Assembly: GCA_030920305.1 (NCBI GenBank)
Contig: JARLUB010000007.1
Span: forward strand, 1-52,637
Direction: 5' to 3'
DNA length: 52,637 nucleotides
Source of the DNA: Eubacteriales bacterium SKADARSKE-1
Lineage (GTDB): Bacteria > Bacillota > Clostridia > Oscillospirales > Acutalibacteraceae
A model generated the notes under the pieces. That model was not told where the DNA came from, ran no database searches, and saw only the letters and a program-made list of their open reading frames with translations. Position numbers and translations under genes: made by a program. Positions within the stretch are counted from its first letter, which is position 1. Each line of letters starts with the position of its first letter. Positions 25,745 through 34,780 of this stretch are shown in pieces.

Positions 25745-26282
25745 CTTTACCTTGGAGCGGATAAGTTCCTGCTTGCAGCATTTTTGAGCCAGGCCCAGAA
25801 ATTTTCAATTGCATTCAAATCTTGAGAATAGACCGAAGAAAAATCAAATTAATCTCCTTGAGCAAGTTTAAAAAGTTGAGGTTTTCCATGTATGGAGAAG
25901 TTATCCATAGCGACGGTATAACCTTTTGAGACTTATTTAAGGAACATTTCTTTAAACCAAAATTCAAAAAGGAAGCTATTGTTTGCAACTTTGCCAATTC
26001 GTAATTTATTCAACTCTCACTGCATCCAAATTCCTTAGCTATTTCTTTTATGTATACGCATAATGGTGTTCAAAAACTATGTTTGTGAGCTTCTCTACGT
26101 TAATTTTCTCTTCATTCGTTTTCGTGGGAAATATCTAAGCTTGCCTTTTATCAAATATCCTTATTTACCTATTTCCATATACTTTCCAAGCACACATTAT
26201 ATGTTTTTGCAGTTTTTCGATAATTGTTTTCGTCTTTTATAAACTCAACTACTCTTTTTCTAAATTTCTCATCATAACTCAT
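25745..26282 (-). pseudogene. IS630-family transposase, degenerate
   Basis: On the minus strand ATG 26282 opens MSYDEKFRKRVVEFIKDENN, an IS630 helix-turn-helix head, and runs into stops within 40 codons. Later pieces in shifting frames keep catalytic motifs: VAMDNFSIHGKPQLFKLAQG and YSQDLNAIENFWAWLKNAA, the second carrying the final Glu of the DDE triad. Several stops and at least two frameshifts make it dead. It lies at the left edge of the resistance-type island and cuts into a methyltransferase relic. Confidence 0.8.
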
Positions 26283-26334
26283 AATCTTCTTTTATCATTT
26301 CATGTTATGATTTTAAGTCATTTTGACTACAAAA

Positions 26335-26533
26335 TCTATTTCTAAACCTTTTTCACAACCAATATCAAGAATCTTTTTTTGTGTTGTCTGGAATAACTTT
26401 AGCTATATACTTATATGCATTTTCCCATTGTGCCATGTGATTTTCATAATAATCAATTCATGCCTTAAAAAAATCAAATACTTTTTAATTTGGAGTTTTC
26501 GACTTCTTTCAACCATTCCTTTAATTCATACAT
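26335..26533 (-). pseudogene. Class I SAM methyltransferase N-terminal fragment
   Basis: From ATG 26533 the minus strand reads MYELKEWLKEVENSKLK, then stops. In another frame come YYENHMAQWENAYKYIAKVIPDNTK and a motif-I-like ILDIGC segment, the SAM-binding start of a small methyltransferase. The rest is lost toward the IS630 relic. Confidence 0.6.
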
Positions 26534-26610
26534 ATATTTATTGGTCTTCCCTTATCTTTAACTTTTTAAACACAAAAGCATAAGCCTTCTAGTCAAATAA
26601 TTTTTCACCT

Positions 26611-27387
26611 TTAAATTTTTCCATTAATAATTAAACTTTTCAAAATTTCTCGAGCTTTTAAGCCAGAAACATTTTCTCCTTCAATAAGACGTATCGCAAA
26701 ATAAGTGCTTTTATATTTTCCGACAAACCATCCAATATTATTTCCGTTAGAACCAGTCTTTCCAAGAATATAATCATCGCTTATCTTATTTTCTTCGCTG
26801 CACATAATTTGTTTTAAAGTGTCTATATAAGATGGATTAATATCTAAGTTCCCATTAAGTAATCTTCTTAAAAAGTCTACTTGTTCTTTTGGAGAAATTT
26901 TCAGTGATGAGTCAAGCCAAAACTTTCCGCCAGAGCTTGTATCACAATTTCCATAATTAATAGACTTTACAAACTGAGTCAAATTATTGTGCCCGATCAT
27001 TTCAGCTACTTTTGCAAAATACCAACCAGCTGAATATCTAAAAGCATCTTTTAAAGTTAAATCTTGATTCCAATTATCAAAAGATCTTTTTATTCCATCC
27101 CACTTTATTAAGGTATTTTCGTTTTTTAATACTCCATATTTTAAACCTGCAAGGGTTAGCACTATTTTAAAGGTAGAACATGGAGATACTTTTTCATTGA
27201 TCATTTGCGGATTATAAACTTTATATTCTTTTTTATCATCATCAAGAAATACAGCACAGCCGCTTTCGTTCCCAAAAAAAGAATCAAGATTTGTTTCAGT
27301 TGTGTAGGCAGTTGCTAAAACTATATTCTGAGGACATATTATGGTAATAGATAATAGTACAATAAACAGGTAAAAGTATTTTTTCAT
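26611..27387 (-). CDS. Class D beta-lactamase
   Basis: A secreted serine hydrolase of beta-lactam antibiotics. The ATG at 27387 is chosen over one 54 bases earlier because AAAGGAGAG precedes it and a signal peptide then starts at once (KKYFYLFIVLLSITIIC). Active-site motifs: PCSTFK (nucleophile Ser and carbamylation Lys) near residue 69, YSAGW in the SxV position near 120, FWLDSSLKISPKEQVDFL, and LGKTG near 210. In most class D enzymes the second motif is SxV; SAG here is a variant. The 258-residue length is right. Intrinsic class D enzymes are known in Clostridia. The gene has a near-consensus promoter. Confidence 0.9.
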   Translation of the reverse strand: MKKYFYLFIVLLSITIICPQNIVLATAYTTETNLDSFFGNESGCAVFLDDDKKEYKVYNPQMINEKVSPCSTFKIVLTLAGLKYGVLKNENTLIKWDGIKRSFDNWNQDLTLKDAFRYSAGWYFAKVAEMIGHNNLTQFVKSINYGNCDTSSGGKFWLDSSLKISPKEQVDFLRRLLNGNLDINPSYIDTLKQIMCSEENKISDDYILGKTGSNGNNIGWFVGKYKSTYFAIRLIEGENVSGLKAREILKSLIINGKI

Positions 27388-27411
27388 TTTTGATCTCTCC
27401 TTTTCTAAAAA

Positions 27412-27441
27412 ATTATAAGGTTTTTTTGTAATCTTTGTCAA
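27412..27441 (-). promoter_or_regulatory. Promoter of the beta-lactamase gene
   Basis: On the minus strand TTGACA, 18 bases, TATAAT, about 24 bases before the chosen start. Near-perfect consensus suggests strong, unregulated expression. Confidence 0.82.
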
Positions 27442-27521
27442 ATAAAATTTACGAAAATTATCAATTGTGCTTAATTTGCTGCAGCTTTTTATATGTTATT
27501 TATTATTTTAAGGTAAACTTT

Positions 27522-27550
27522 TTGACAGCTATTCAAGCTTATGCTATAAT
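27522..27550 (+). promoter_or_regulatory. Promoter of the ABC-F leader
   Basis: TTGACA, a 17-base spacer and TATAAT: full consensus. It fires into a leader of about 230 bases before the ABC-F start. Confidence 0.88.
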
Positions 27551-27582
27551 AAAATTATATTTTAAAATTTAGGAGTGGGAAG

Positions 27583-27603
27583 ATGTATAATTTTTCTTGC
27601 TAA
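27583..27603 (+). CDS. Six-residue leader peptide MYNFSC
   Basis: ATG 27583 follows a strong AGGAGTGGG site and encodes Met-Tyr-Asn-Phe-Ser-Cys, stop. A ribosome held here by an antibiotic would change folding of the downstream leader. It is supported by the ribosome-binding site and position only. Confidence 0.55.
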   Translation: MYNFSC

Positions 27604-27668
27604 TTTTAAAGGACAATAAGACTAATAATTAGGAATGTTTCGTGCATTCTGTGTTTTGTTGTACTTTC

Positions 27669-27769
27669 TGCAAGAAAGTTATGTGATTCATACTCCTTTA
27701 TAATTGGGACTTTTTTGTCTGTAATTATATTGGACTGTAAGAATTTCTTTCTTGCAATCCAATTTTTTT
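27669..27769 (+). promoter_or_regulatory. Transcription attenuator before the ABC-F gene
   Basis: ATTGGACTGTAAGAA (27729 on) pairs with TTCTTGCAATCCAAT, followed by seven T's at 27763-27769: a terminator ending just before the ABC-F ribosome-binding site. Upstream TGCAAGAAAG (27669-27678) is an exact complement of CTTTCTTGCA (27747-27756), the terminator's right arm, and so can form an antiterminator. With the leader peptide this is the layout of ribosome-mediated attenuation known for ABC-F resistance genes such as vmlR and lsa. Confidence 0.75.
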
Positions 27770-27787
27770 ACAGAAAGGATGTTTCTT

Positions 27788-29275
27788 ATGGCTACAATTG
27801 ACATTGTAAACCTAACTTTTGGTTATGAGGGAAGCTATGATAGTGTATTTGAGAATGTCTCTTTTAAAATTGATACCGACTGGAAACTTGGTTTTACAGG
27901 ACGAAATGGCCGTGGTAAAACAACTTTTTTGAATCTGCTTTTGGGAAAATACAATTATTCTGGAAATATAATAAGTCCAGTGGAATTTGAGTATTTTCCA
28001 TTTGAAGTTAAAGATGAATTACAAAATACAATAGACGTAATAAGTGAAATAATTTTCATTCCAGACTATGAATATTGGAGGCTACAAAGGGAGTTGTCCT
28101 TACTTGATGTTGATGAAAATGTACTTTATAGACCATTTAATACTTTGAGCAAAGGGGAACAAATAAAAATATTATTGGCCAGTTTGTTTTTAAAAGAGCA
28201 TTGCTTTTTATTAATTGATGAGCCTACAAATCACTTGGATATGAAAACCAGAAAAATTGTAAGTGACTATTTAAAATCAAAAAAAGGGTTTATATTAGTG
28301 TCACACGATAGAAAATTTCTTGACAATTGTATAGATCATATTTTATCGATAAATAAAACCAGTATTGTAATTCAAAAAGGAAATTTTTCATCATGGCATA
28401 AAAATAAGCAAAGACAGGACTATTTTGAACTTGCTAAAAATGAAAAATTAAAAAGAGATATAAAACGTCTTGAAAAATCTGCAAGGCAAAAAGCAGATTG
28501 GTCGGATAAAGTGGAAGCAACAAAAAAAGGGACGAAAATAAGTGGATTGAGACCTGATACAGGTTTCATTGGACATAAAGCCGCAAAGATGATGAAACGC
28601 TCCAAATCAATTGAATCAAAGCAACAATCGTCTATTGAAGAAAAATCTAAACTATTAAAAGATATAGAAACAGCTGATAAATTAAAAATAACCCATCTAA
28701 AGCACTATTCAAGTAATATATTAAGTTTTAATGGTGTTTCTTTGTATTACGGTGATAAAAAAATATGTGATAATCTTAATCTTGAGATTAATCAAGGTGA
28801 TAGAATCGCCATATGTGGTAAAAACGGTTGTGGCAAGTCAACTATTTTAAAGTTTATTTTGGGCAGTCCTGATCTTATATCAATTGGAAATTTTCAAAAA
28901 GTGAGCAATTTAAAGATTTCTTATGTTTCTCAAGATACAGCTGGACTTAAAGGTAACCTTTCAGATTTTGCAACGGAAAAAAACATTGATGAAAGTTTAT
29001 TTAAGGCGATACTTAGAAAATTAGATTTTTCAAGAGTACAGTTTGAAAAAGACATTTCGGATTGTAGCGAAGGGCAGAAAAAGAAAATCTTAATAGCTAA
29101 AAGTTTATGTGAAAAGGCTCATTTGTATTTATGGGATGAACCACTAAACTTCATAGATATTTTATCACGGATTCAAATAGAAGAATTGATCTTAAAGTCT
29201 AAACCAACAATCTTGTTTGTTGAACACGATAAAACTTTCGTAGAAAGTGTTGCTACTAAGATAATTAAATTATAA
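27788..29275 (+). CDS. ABC-F ribosomal protection ATPase, Lsa/Vga-like
   Basis: A 495-residue cytoplasmic protein with two ATPase domains and no membrane helices. Domain 1: Walker A GRNGRGKTT, signature LSKGEQ, Walker B LLIDEPTNH. The interdomain linker is Lys/Arg-rich and long (about residues 205-300), including SGLRPDTGFIGHKAAKMMKRSK, which matches the Lsa group. Domain 2: Walker A GKNGCGKST, signature CSEGQ, then LYLWDEPLNFID. Such proteins enter the ribosomal E-site and displace lincosamides, streptogramins A or pleuromutilins. ATG 27788 fits GAAAGG spacing. The attenuator-like leader supports drug-induced expression. Which drugs it covers cannot be read from sequence. Confidence 0.88.
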   Translation: MATIDIVNLTFGYEGSYDSVFENVSFKIDTDWKLGFTGRNGRGKTTFLNLLLGKYNYSGNIISPVEFEYFPFEVKDELQNTIDVISEIIFIPDYEYWRLQRELSLLDVDENVLYRPFNTLSKGEQIKILLASLFLKEHCFLLIDEPTNHLDMKTRKIVSDYLKSKKGFILVSHDRKFLDNCIDHILSINKTSIVIQKGNFSSWHKNKQRQDYFELAKNEKLKRDIKRLEKSARQKADWSDKVEATKKGTKISGLRPDTGFIGHKAAKMMKRSKSIESKQQSSIEEKSKLLKDIETADKLKITHLKHYSSNILSFNGVSLYYGDKKICDNLNLEINQGDRIAICGKNGCGKSTILKFILGSPDLISIGNFQKVSNLKISYVSQDTAGLKGNLSDFATEKNIDESLFKAILRKLDFSRVQFEKDISDCSEGQKKKILIAKSLCEKAHLYLWDEPLNFIDILSRIQIEELILKSKPTILFVEHDKTFVESVATKIIKL

Positions 29276-29290
29276 ATTGGAGAGAAAGTC

Positions 29291-30082
29291 TTGAAAAAGA
29301 AAATAGAAATAGTGCCTTATGATACCAAATGGCCTCAAATATTCGATGAAGAATCCCAAGAAGTAAAAAGAGTATTAGGCAATAATTGTATAGAAGTTTA
29401 TCATGTCGGGTCAACTAGTGTTCCAGGGCTATGTGCAAAGCCACAAATAGATATAATGTGTGTTGTTAAAAATTTAAAGATAGTTACAGATAAATTAGAA
29501 AACATCGGTTATAAAGGTAGGGGAGAATTCAATTTACCGCTTAGATTATTTTTTAGCAAGAAAATTCCTAATGATATAAACTTACACGTTTTAACCGAAA
29601 CTAGTGGAGAAATAGAATGGAATTTAGTTTTTCAGGATTATTTAAGAAATAACCCCGAAGCTATAGACGCATATGCTAATGTTAAACTTAAATTAATAAA
29701 AGAAAACCCTAATGGATTTAAGATGATAGAAGGCTTGTTTTCAGAATACACTACGCAGAAAACCGAAATTATTATGAAAATTGCTCAAGAAGCCGGGTTT
29801 AATGGTTATAGGTTTGTGATTGCGACAAATAAAAACGAGATTGATGCCTATAAAGTCCTTATGCAACTAGATAAAATTGACAAAATGCCAAATGTTTTCA
29901 ATCTTTGCCTATATAAAGGAATAGAGATTGTCGCAGCAGCTTTTGTTGACTTTTCTAAAGATAAACTATTAAAAATAAATAAAGTAATTGCAAAGGACTT
30001 CATATCGAAAGAGAAAATGCTAGAAAAAATAAGCGAGTGGGCAGAATTTCATAAGAGAAATGTTATAAAGGAGAAACCCTAA
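29291..30082 (+). CDS. GrpB family nucleotidyltransferase-like protein with C-terminal extension
   Basis: TTG start with GGAGAG before it. Residues 1-170 are a GrpB (UPF0157) domain: VPYDTKWPQIFDEE, then VYHVGSTSVPGLCAKPQIDIMCVV, the nucleotidyltransferase-like core. The usual protein ends near 175. Here about 90 further residues follow (from GFNGYRFVIATNKNEIDAY to the end) that I do not recognise, perhaps a fused second domain. The stop overlaps the next start (TAATG), so it is coupled to the MGMT-like gene. GrpB-like genes often travel with resistance genes; their function is unsettled. Confidence 0.8.
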   Translation: MKKKIEIVPYDTKWPQIFDEESQEVKRVLGNNCIEVYHVGSTSVPGLCAKPQIDIMCVVKNLKIVTDKLENIGYKGRGEFNLPLRLFFSKKIPNDINLHVLTETSGEIEWNLVFQDYLRNNPEAIDAYANVKLKLIKENPNGFKMIEGLFSEYTTQKTEIIMKIAQEAGFNGYRFVIATNKNEIDAYKVLMQLDKIDKMPNVFNLCLYKGIEIVAAAFVDFSKDKLLKINKVIAKDFISKEKMLEKISEWAEFHKRNVIKEKP

Positions 30083-30408
30083 TGAATAAGAATTTTGCCG
30101 AGAAAGTTTATAAAACAGTTCAAAAAATACCTCTTGGGAAGGTTGCTACATATGGGCAGGTCGCTATGCTATGCGGCTCTTCAAAAGCTGCAAGAGCTGT
30201 TGGAACAGCCCTTCATCGAAACCCCACGCCTGATGTTATTGCGTGCCATCGCGTTGTAAATAGAAGTGGATGCCTTGCCAAAAATTTTGGTTTTGGCGGG
30301 CAAGAATCACAAAAAAGGTTATTGGAACTGGAAGGTGTTTTAGTGGATGAAAATTATCGGGTGAATTTATACAATTATCAGTGGGATGAAAAAATAAATA
30401 AGGATTAA
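30082..30408 (+). CDS. MGMT/Ogt-like DNA alkyltransferase (C-terminal domain type)
   Basis: The 108-residue protein corresponds to the catalytic domain of O6-alkylguanine DNA alkyltransferases. It reads IPLGKVATYGQVAMLCGSSKAARAVGTAL, the DNA-binding helix-turn-helix with its Arg finger, then IACHRVVNRSG with the acceptor Cys in CHR. Ala replaces the usual Pro before Cys. The N-terminal domain of full-length Ogt is absent, as in the short MGMT-like proteins. It would move alkyl groups from DNA to itself. Translation is coupled to the GrpB-like gene. Confidence 0.85.
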   Translation: MNKNFAEKVYKTVQKIPLGKVATYGQVAMLCGSSKAARAVGTALHRNPTPDVIACHRVVNRSGCLAKNFGFGGQESQKRLLELEGVLVDENYRVNLYNYQWDEKINKD

Positions 30409-30422
30409 AAAAGGTGAATCTT

Positions 30423-31290
30423 ATGAGGTCAGAAAAAGAAATGCTTGATATAATACTAGGTGTCGCAAAGAAGGATGACCGAATCAGGGCAGTTTACATG
30501 AATGGCTCAAGAGTAAATGTAAAAGTGCCAAAAGATATTTTTCAAGATTATGACATTGTTTATGTGGTTGTAGAAACAAGGCCCTTTTATGAAAACGAAA
30601 AGTGGATTGACTGTTTTGGAGAAAGATTATATATGCAAATGCCAGAAAAGAATGATAAGATGAGGGGGCTGAAATGCGACTTTGAAAATACAATATGGTT
30701 GGTTAATTATGCTTGAAGACTTTAACAGAGTTGATTTACATGTTAATTCTATTAACTTTGCTAAATCCGATATTTTAAGTGATAAGATGTGCAAAGTTCT
30801 GCTAGATAAGGACAATCTATTTACTGAAACACCTGAAAGCACTGATTTAGGTTATTATGTTAAAAGACCTACTAAAGCAGAGTTTTCATGTGAATGCAAT
30901 GAATTTTGGTGGTGTCTTAATAATGCAGCAAAGGGACTGTGGCGAGAGGAAATCCCTTATATTATGGACATGTTAAATGATATCATTAGGCCAAACTTAA
31001 CTAATGTGCTTTCCTGGAAAATAGGAATTGAAAATAATTTTTCCTGTAGCACAGGCAAGTCTGGTAAATATATGTATCAATTCTTACCTGAAAACACATG
31101 GAAAAAATTTTTAGAAACTTATCCAAATAGCAACATTGAACATATTTGGAAGTCGGTATTTATTATGTGTGATTTATTTAGTGAAACTGCGAAAAAAGTT
31201 GCTAGCAAACTAAACTTTAATTATAATGAGAATGATGAGTTTGCTGCTAGAAAATACTTAAATTATGTTTACCAAGCACCTAAAAAATAG
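30423..31290 (+). pseudogene. Aminoglycoside 6-adenylyltransferase ANT(6), one frameshift
   Basis: ATG 30423 opens MRSEKEMLDIILGVAKKDDRIRAVYMNGSR, the ANT(6) start with the nucleotide-binding NGSR. The frame holds FQDYDIVYVV and LYMQMPEK to CDFEN, and then leaves the family. The rest resumes one base over near 30690 (QYGWLI, then NRVDLHV) and runs intact to 31290 (ECNEFWWCLNN, AKGLWREEIPY, SGKYMYQFL). One lost base at 30682-30697 explains it. If real the gene is dead or makes two pieces; if a sequencing error it is a working streptomycin-type resistance gene. Confidence 0.85.
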
Positions 31291-31459
31291 AAAAAAGGGG
31301 AGTTTATCATCAATTGAACGAAAGAAATGAAATTTTAAGAATTTATTAGATAAAGCTATGAGAAAGTTTATGATATTTAATTGTGGCTGACTAGACCAGT
31401 AATAAAAATTTCAAGCAGTCATGCTTTATAAAAATCAAAAGATTTAAGGAGTGATAAAT

Positions 31460-33211
31460 TTGAAAATAAAAAAATGGAAAAAACTTATATCTTATTACAC
31501 GCCATACAAGCTAACATTTTTTCTTGATCTGTTTTTCTCAGTTGTGGCTTCGGCAATCACTATTTTACTTCCAATTATTTTAAGGTATTTGACGAGTGAG
31601 GTGATTTTTTTAGAATATAATGATGCAATTTCAAAAATTATAATGTTGTCTATAGGTATATTAATTTTATTAATAATAGCTTATGGTTGCAATTATTATA
31701 TGCTTTATTGTGGGCATTTAATAGGTGCCAAAATAGAGAATAATATGAGAAATGAAATTTTCGTACATTATCAAAAACTTTCACACAAATTTTATGATAA
31801 CAAAAAGGTTGGCGAGTTAATGTCACGAATTACAACTGATTTATCTAATATTAGTGAGTTTTTGCACCATTTTCCAGAAGAAACGTTACTTTTAATTACT
31901 AGATTTTTAGGGATTTTCATAATATTTTGTATGATCAATTGGAAGCTTGCAATCATAACAACAGGATTAATTCCAATAACATGTTTTTATATAGCCTGGT
32001 TTATGCCGAAAATGGCTAAAGCTTTTGAAAAAAATTTTGGAAAAATGGCAAAAATAAATTCACAAATTGAGGACAGCCTTTCTGGAATACGTGTGGTTAA
32101 GTCTTTTGCGAATGAAGATTTAGAAATAGAAAAGTTTAAAGAGGCAAATAAAAATTTTGTAAACAGCAGAAAAGAATCGTTAAAAATTGTTGGTTGGGGT
32201 TTTTCTGGAACGTTTACATTAATAACATTATATAGCCCGTTATTGGTTATTACAGGAGCAATTTTAATACTAAATAATGTTTTGCCACTTACGGATTTAA
32301 TGACTTTTGTGCTTTACCAATTTATTCTTATAGGTCCTATATTCTCATTTATGGGTCTTTTTGAAACGATGACTAATTCGATTGCAGGATATAATAGATT
32401 TATAGAAATTTTAGAAATTAATCCTAGTATCGTCGATAAAGAAGGTGCAAAAGAACTTAATAATGTAAAGGGAAGTATATCCTTTAAAAATGTTACGTTT
32501 AATTATGAAAATGGCTATAAAAAGGTTTTTGAAAATTTAAATCTTGATATTAAGCCAAAGGAATATGTTGCCTTAGTCGGCACTTCAGGTATTGGTAAAT
32601 CTACACTTTGCAATTTAATTCCAAGATTTTATGATATTGAAAATGGTGAAATTTTAATTGATGGTCAAAATATAAAAGATATAAAAACTAAAAGTCTTCG
32701 TAAAAATATTGGAATGGTGCAGCAAGATACATATCTTTTTGCTGGAACTATAAAAGAAAATATCACATACGGAAAGCCCGGTGCAACTGATGAAGAGATA
32801 ATAGCTGCTGCAAAAAAAGCACATGCGCATGAATTTATTATGAATTTCCCTAATGGTTATGATACTGACATTGGACAACGTGGCATAAAACTTTCAGGTG
32901 GACAAAAACAACGTCTTAGTATAGCTAGGGTGTTTTTAAAGGACCCCCCAGTTTTAATTTTAGACGAGGCTACTTCATCTCTTGATAACGAAAGTGAAAA
33001 GTATGTACAACAGTCTCTTGAAGGACTCTCATCAACACGCACAACATTGGTAATTGCGCATAGACTTTCAACAATAAGAAAAGCCAAAAGGATTTTAGTT
33101 TTAACTGAAAATGGTATAGTTGAAGAAGGCACTCACGATGAACTTTTAAATAAAGATGGAGTTTATGCAGCATTTTACCATATGCAATTTGAAAAAGCTT
33201 GCTTATGTTAA
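31460..33211 (+). CDS. ABC exporter, fused permease-ATPase (MsbA/LmrA type)
   Basis: The 583-residue half-transporter has six membrane helices in residues 1-310 and one ATPase domain: Walker A VGTSGIGKST, signature LSGGQKQRLS, Walker B VLILDEATSSLD, switch His in IAHRLSTI. There is no C39 peptidase domain. TTG 31460 is chosen because AAGGAG precedes it; a GTG at 31451 overlaps that site. It probably works as a homodimer exporting drugs or lipids. It follows the resistance-type genes on the same strand but has its own leader of about 160 bases. Confidence 0.92.
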   Translation: MKIKKWKKLISYYTPYKLTFFLDLFFSVVASAITILLPIILRYLTSEVIFLEYNDAISKIIMLSIGILILLIIAYGCNYYMLYCGHLIGAKIENNMRNEIFVHYQKLSHKFYDNKKVGELMSRITTDLSNISEFLHHFPEETLLLITRFLGIFIIFCMINWKLAIITTGLIPITCFYIAWFMPKMAKAFEKNFGKMAKINSQIEDSLSGIRVVKSFANEDLEIEKFKEANKNFVNSRKESLKIVGWGFSGTFTLITLYSPLLVITGAILILNNVLPLTDLMTFVLYQFILIGPIFSFMGLFETMTNSIAGYNRFIEILEINPSIVDKEGAKELNNVKGSISFKNVTFNYENGYKKVFENLNLDIKPKEYVALVGTSGIGKSTLCNLIPRFYDIENGEILIDGQNIKDIKTKSLRKNIGMVQQDTYLFAGTIKENITYGKPGATDEEIIAAAKKAHAHEFIMNFPNGYDTDIGQRGIKLSGGQKQRLSIARVFLKDPPVLILDEATSSLDNESEKYVQQSLEGLSSTRTTLVIAHRLSTIRKAKRILVLTENGIVEEGTHDELLNKDGVYAAFYHMQFEKACLC

Positions 33212-33317
33212 TTTATATTCAAAATTCAAAGACGATGAATTTGTTTTAATATATTTTAATGATATTGGACTACAAATAGGCGACAAAATCACTTTTTAAA
33301 TAAATATTTCAATAAAA

Positions 33318-33354
33318 ACAATCTCCTACAACCTGGGTAGCTGTAGGAGATTTA
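33318..33354 (+). terminator. Terminator of the ABC exporter
   Basis: AATCTCCTACA pairs with TGTAGGAGATT, followed by TTAATT. It is about 105 bases after the stop. Confidence 0.75.
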
Positions 33355-33673
33355 ATTGGTTTCGGGTTATGAGAAATACGACGCAATTATAAGTAGATAT
33401 AATCTAACCAAACAAAACCCCGTGGACAATCCATTATCTAGTATATTTAGGACAAACTAAAAATAATGCAATACATTAAAATATATAGTGGGGGTAGAAT
33501 TTAAAAAGGGCGTCAAGAGTACCATTTTTACCCCTTGAGCCTTGTTAACAATAAATTATTGTATAACATTTATTATTAATACCTCACACATGAATTGTAA
33601 TTATTAACTAGTTCTAAAAAATTGATACTTAAAATTTTTATTTTAGTTCCAACCTGAGTAACAGAATAGAAAG

Positions 33674-33718
33674 TAAAAAGATCTCTGTACTTAACTAATG
33701 TTAGAGTAACAGAGACCT
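33674..33718 (-). terminator. Terminator of the GNAT gene
   Basis: On the minus strand GGTCTCTGT pairs with ACAGAGATC, followed by TTTTTACTTT. Confidence 0.78.
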
Positions 33719-33766
33719 ATTAATTATTTTACCTTTATGTCTTTAGAATAGTTGTCATAATTTTAA

Positions 33767-34306
33767 TCATGAATTTTTACTGATCTTAACAAATAATATA
33801 TCTGTTAATGACTTACCTGATATTTTAAAATTGTATTCAATATCTGTCGGATCAAACCCGTTTTTCAAATAAAACTTTTGTGCACTAATATTTTCTTTTA
33901 AAACCCATAAACAATTGTTTTTTAATCCAACTGTGTTTAGATCATCAATTGCAGCATTTAATAATGCCGTTCCAATACCTTTGTGAAAATATTTCTCAAT
34001 AAGATAAATCGAAACGATCTCACCAAAATTCGAATACTTTTTGTTTGTTTCCGGTCCATATGGCACGCTCCCTGATCTTGCATATGTTATACAACCTAGA
34101 GGAATATTTTTATCATATGCAATTAAGGCCTTTAAATTTCCACTTTGTAACCCATTATAAAAAAAATTTACCCAATGATCATCCTTTAGATTGTCTAAAT
34201 ACCCTTGTGGTATATATCCTTTAAAAATTACTTTCCAGCTTGCTGCATGTATTTTGCTTAATGTATTTACATCACTCAAAGTTGCCTGTTTTATCTCAAT
34301 TTTCAT
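33767..34306 (-). CDS. GNAT family N-acetyltransferase
   Basis: The 179-residue protein opens IEIKQATLSDVNTLSKIHAASW, the GNAT beta1-alpha1 unit. It has the acetyl-CoA site in IYLIEKYFHKGIGTALLNAAID (R/Q-x-x-G-x-G/A form, here HKGIGT), and ends with LKENISAQKFYLKNGF, the family's last strand. Substrate cannot be told. The ATG is preceded by AAGATG rather than a strong site. It sits alone, convergent with the exporter. Confidence 0.88.
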   Translation of the reverse strand: MKIEIKQATLSDVNTLSKIHAASWKVIFKGYIPQGYLDNLKDDHWVNFFYNGLQSGNLKALIAYDKNIPLGCITYARSGSVPYGPETNKKYSNFGEIVSIYLIEKYFHKGIGTALLNAAIDDLNTVGLKNNCLWVLKENISAQKFYLKNGFDPTDIEYNFKISGKSLTDILFVKISKNS

Positions 34307-34333
34307 CTTTTAATTTTATCACACCCTTTTAAT

Positions 34334-34720
34334 CTATTTAAAATTATAGTTCTTTGTGCTATCAACTATCTTATTGATTACGTTTGGCCAAGCCAGTACC
34401 CATGAAAAAACGATATTTTCAAAACTAAGGTCTTTAAACTCTTTTCCGTTTGGATCAGTCTTACTGACATCAACATTGCAACTAAATAAGTCCAGTCTTT
34501 TTAATATTTTTCTGTATCATCAATTTTAAGTGTAAAGTACATAGAACTTTAAATACGTATGTCCAATATAGAATCTTTATCAAAGCAATGAAATTAAATG
34601 TATATATAACTTTATTATTTGAATCAGAAGCATACATGCTCATAAAGGCCACCCATTGGTCCTTACTTTTTCCAATGATACTTCTATATGATCAAAATAC
34701 AATTGTTTAATTTTCTTTAT
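34334..34720 (-). pseudogene. Decayed gene of unknown family
   Basis: On the minus strand a protein-like frame (GKSKDQWVAFMSMYASDSNN) around 34640-34700 breaks. Another resumes (TDPNGKEFKDLSFENIVFSWVLAW) and stops at 34334. Codon use and composition look coding, but no frame spans the region and I do not recognise the family. Confidence 0.45.
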
Positions 34721-34780
34721 TTTAGCATCCTGGTTAAAATTTTTAGAATTGATCAACCTTTAACTTAATATAAAATACTT

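Larger units (their letters stand above)
33212..33766. other. Intergenic region with two convergent terminators
   Basis: No gene is recognised. A hairpin at 33318-33354 (AATCTCCTACA/TGTAGGAGATT) ends the ABC exporter transcript. A second at 33674-33718 ends the GNAT gene on the other strand. The stretch between is AT-rich and unassigned. Confidence 0.7.

Noticed and set aside
31460-33211. ABC exporter as the dedicated exporter for the Nif11-type precursor
   Set aside because: It has no N-terminal C39 peptidase domain and lies 17 kb away among resistance-type genes.
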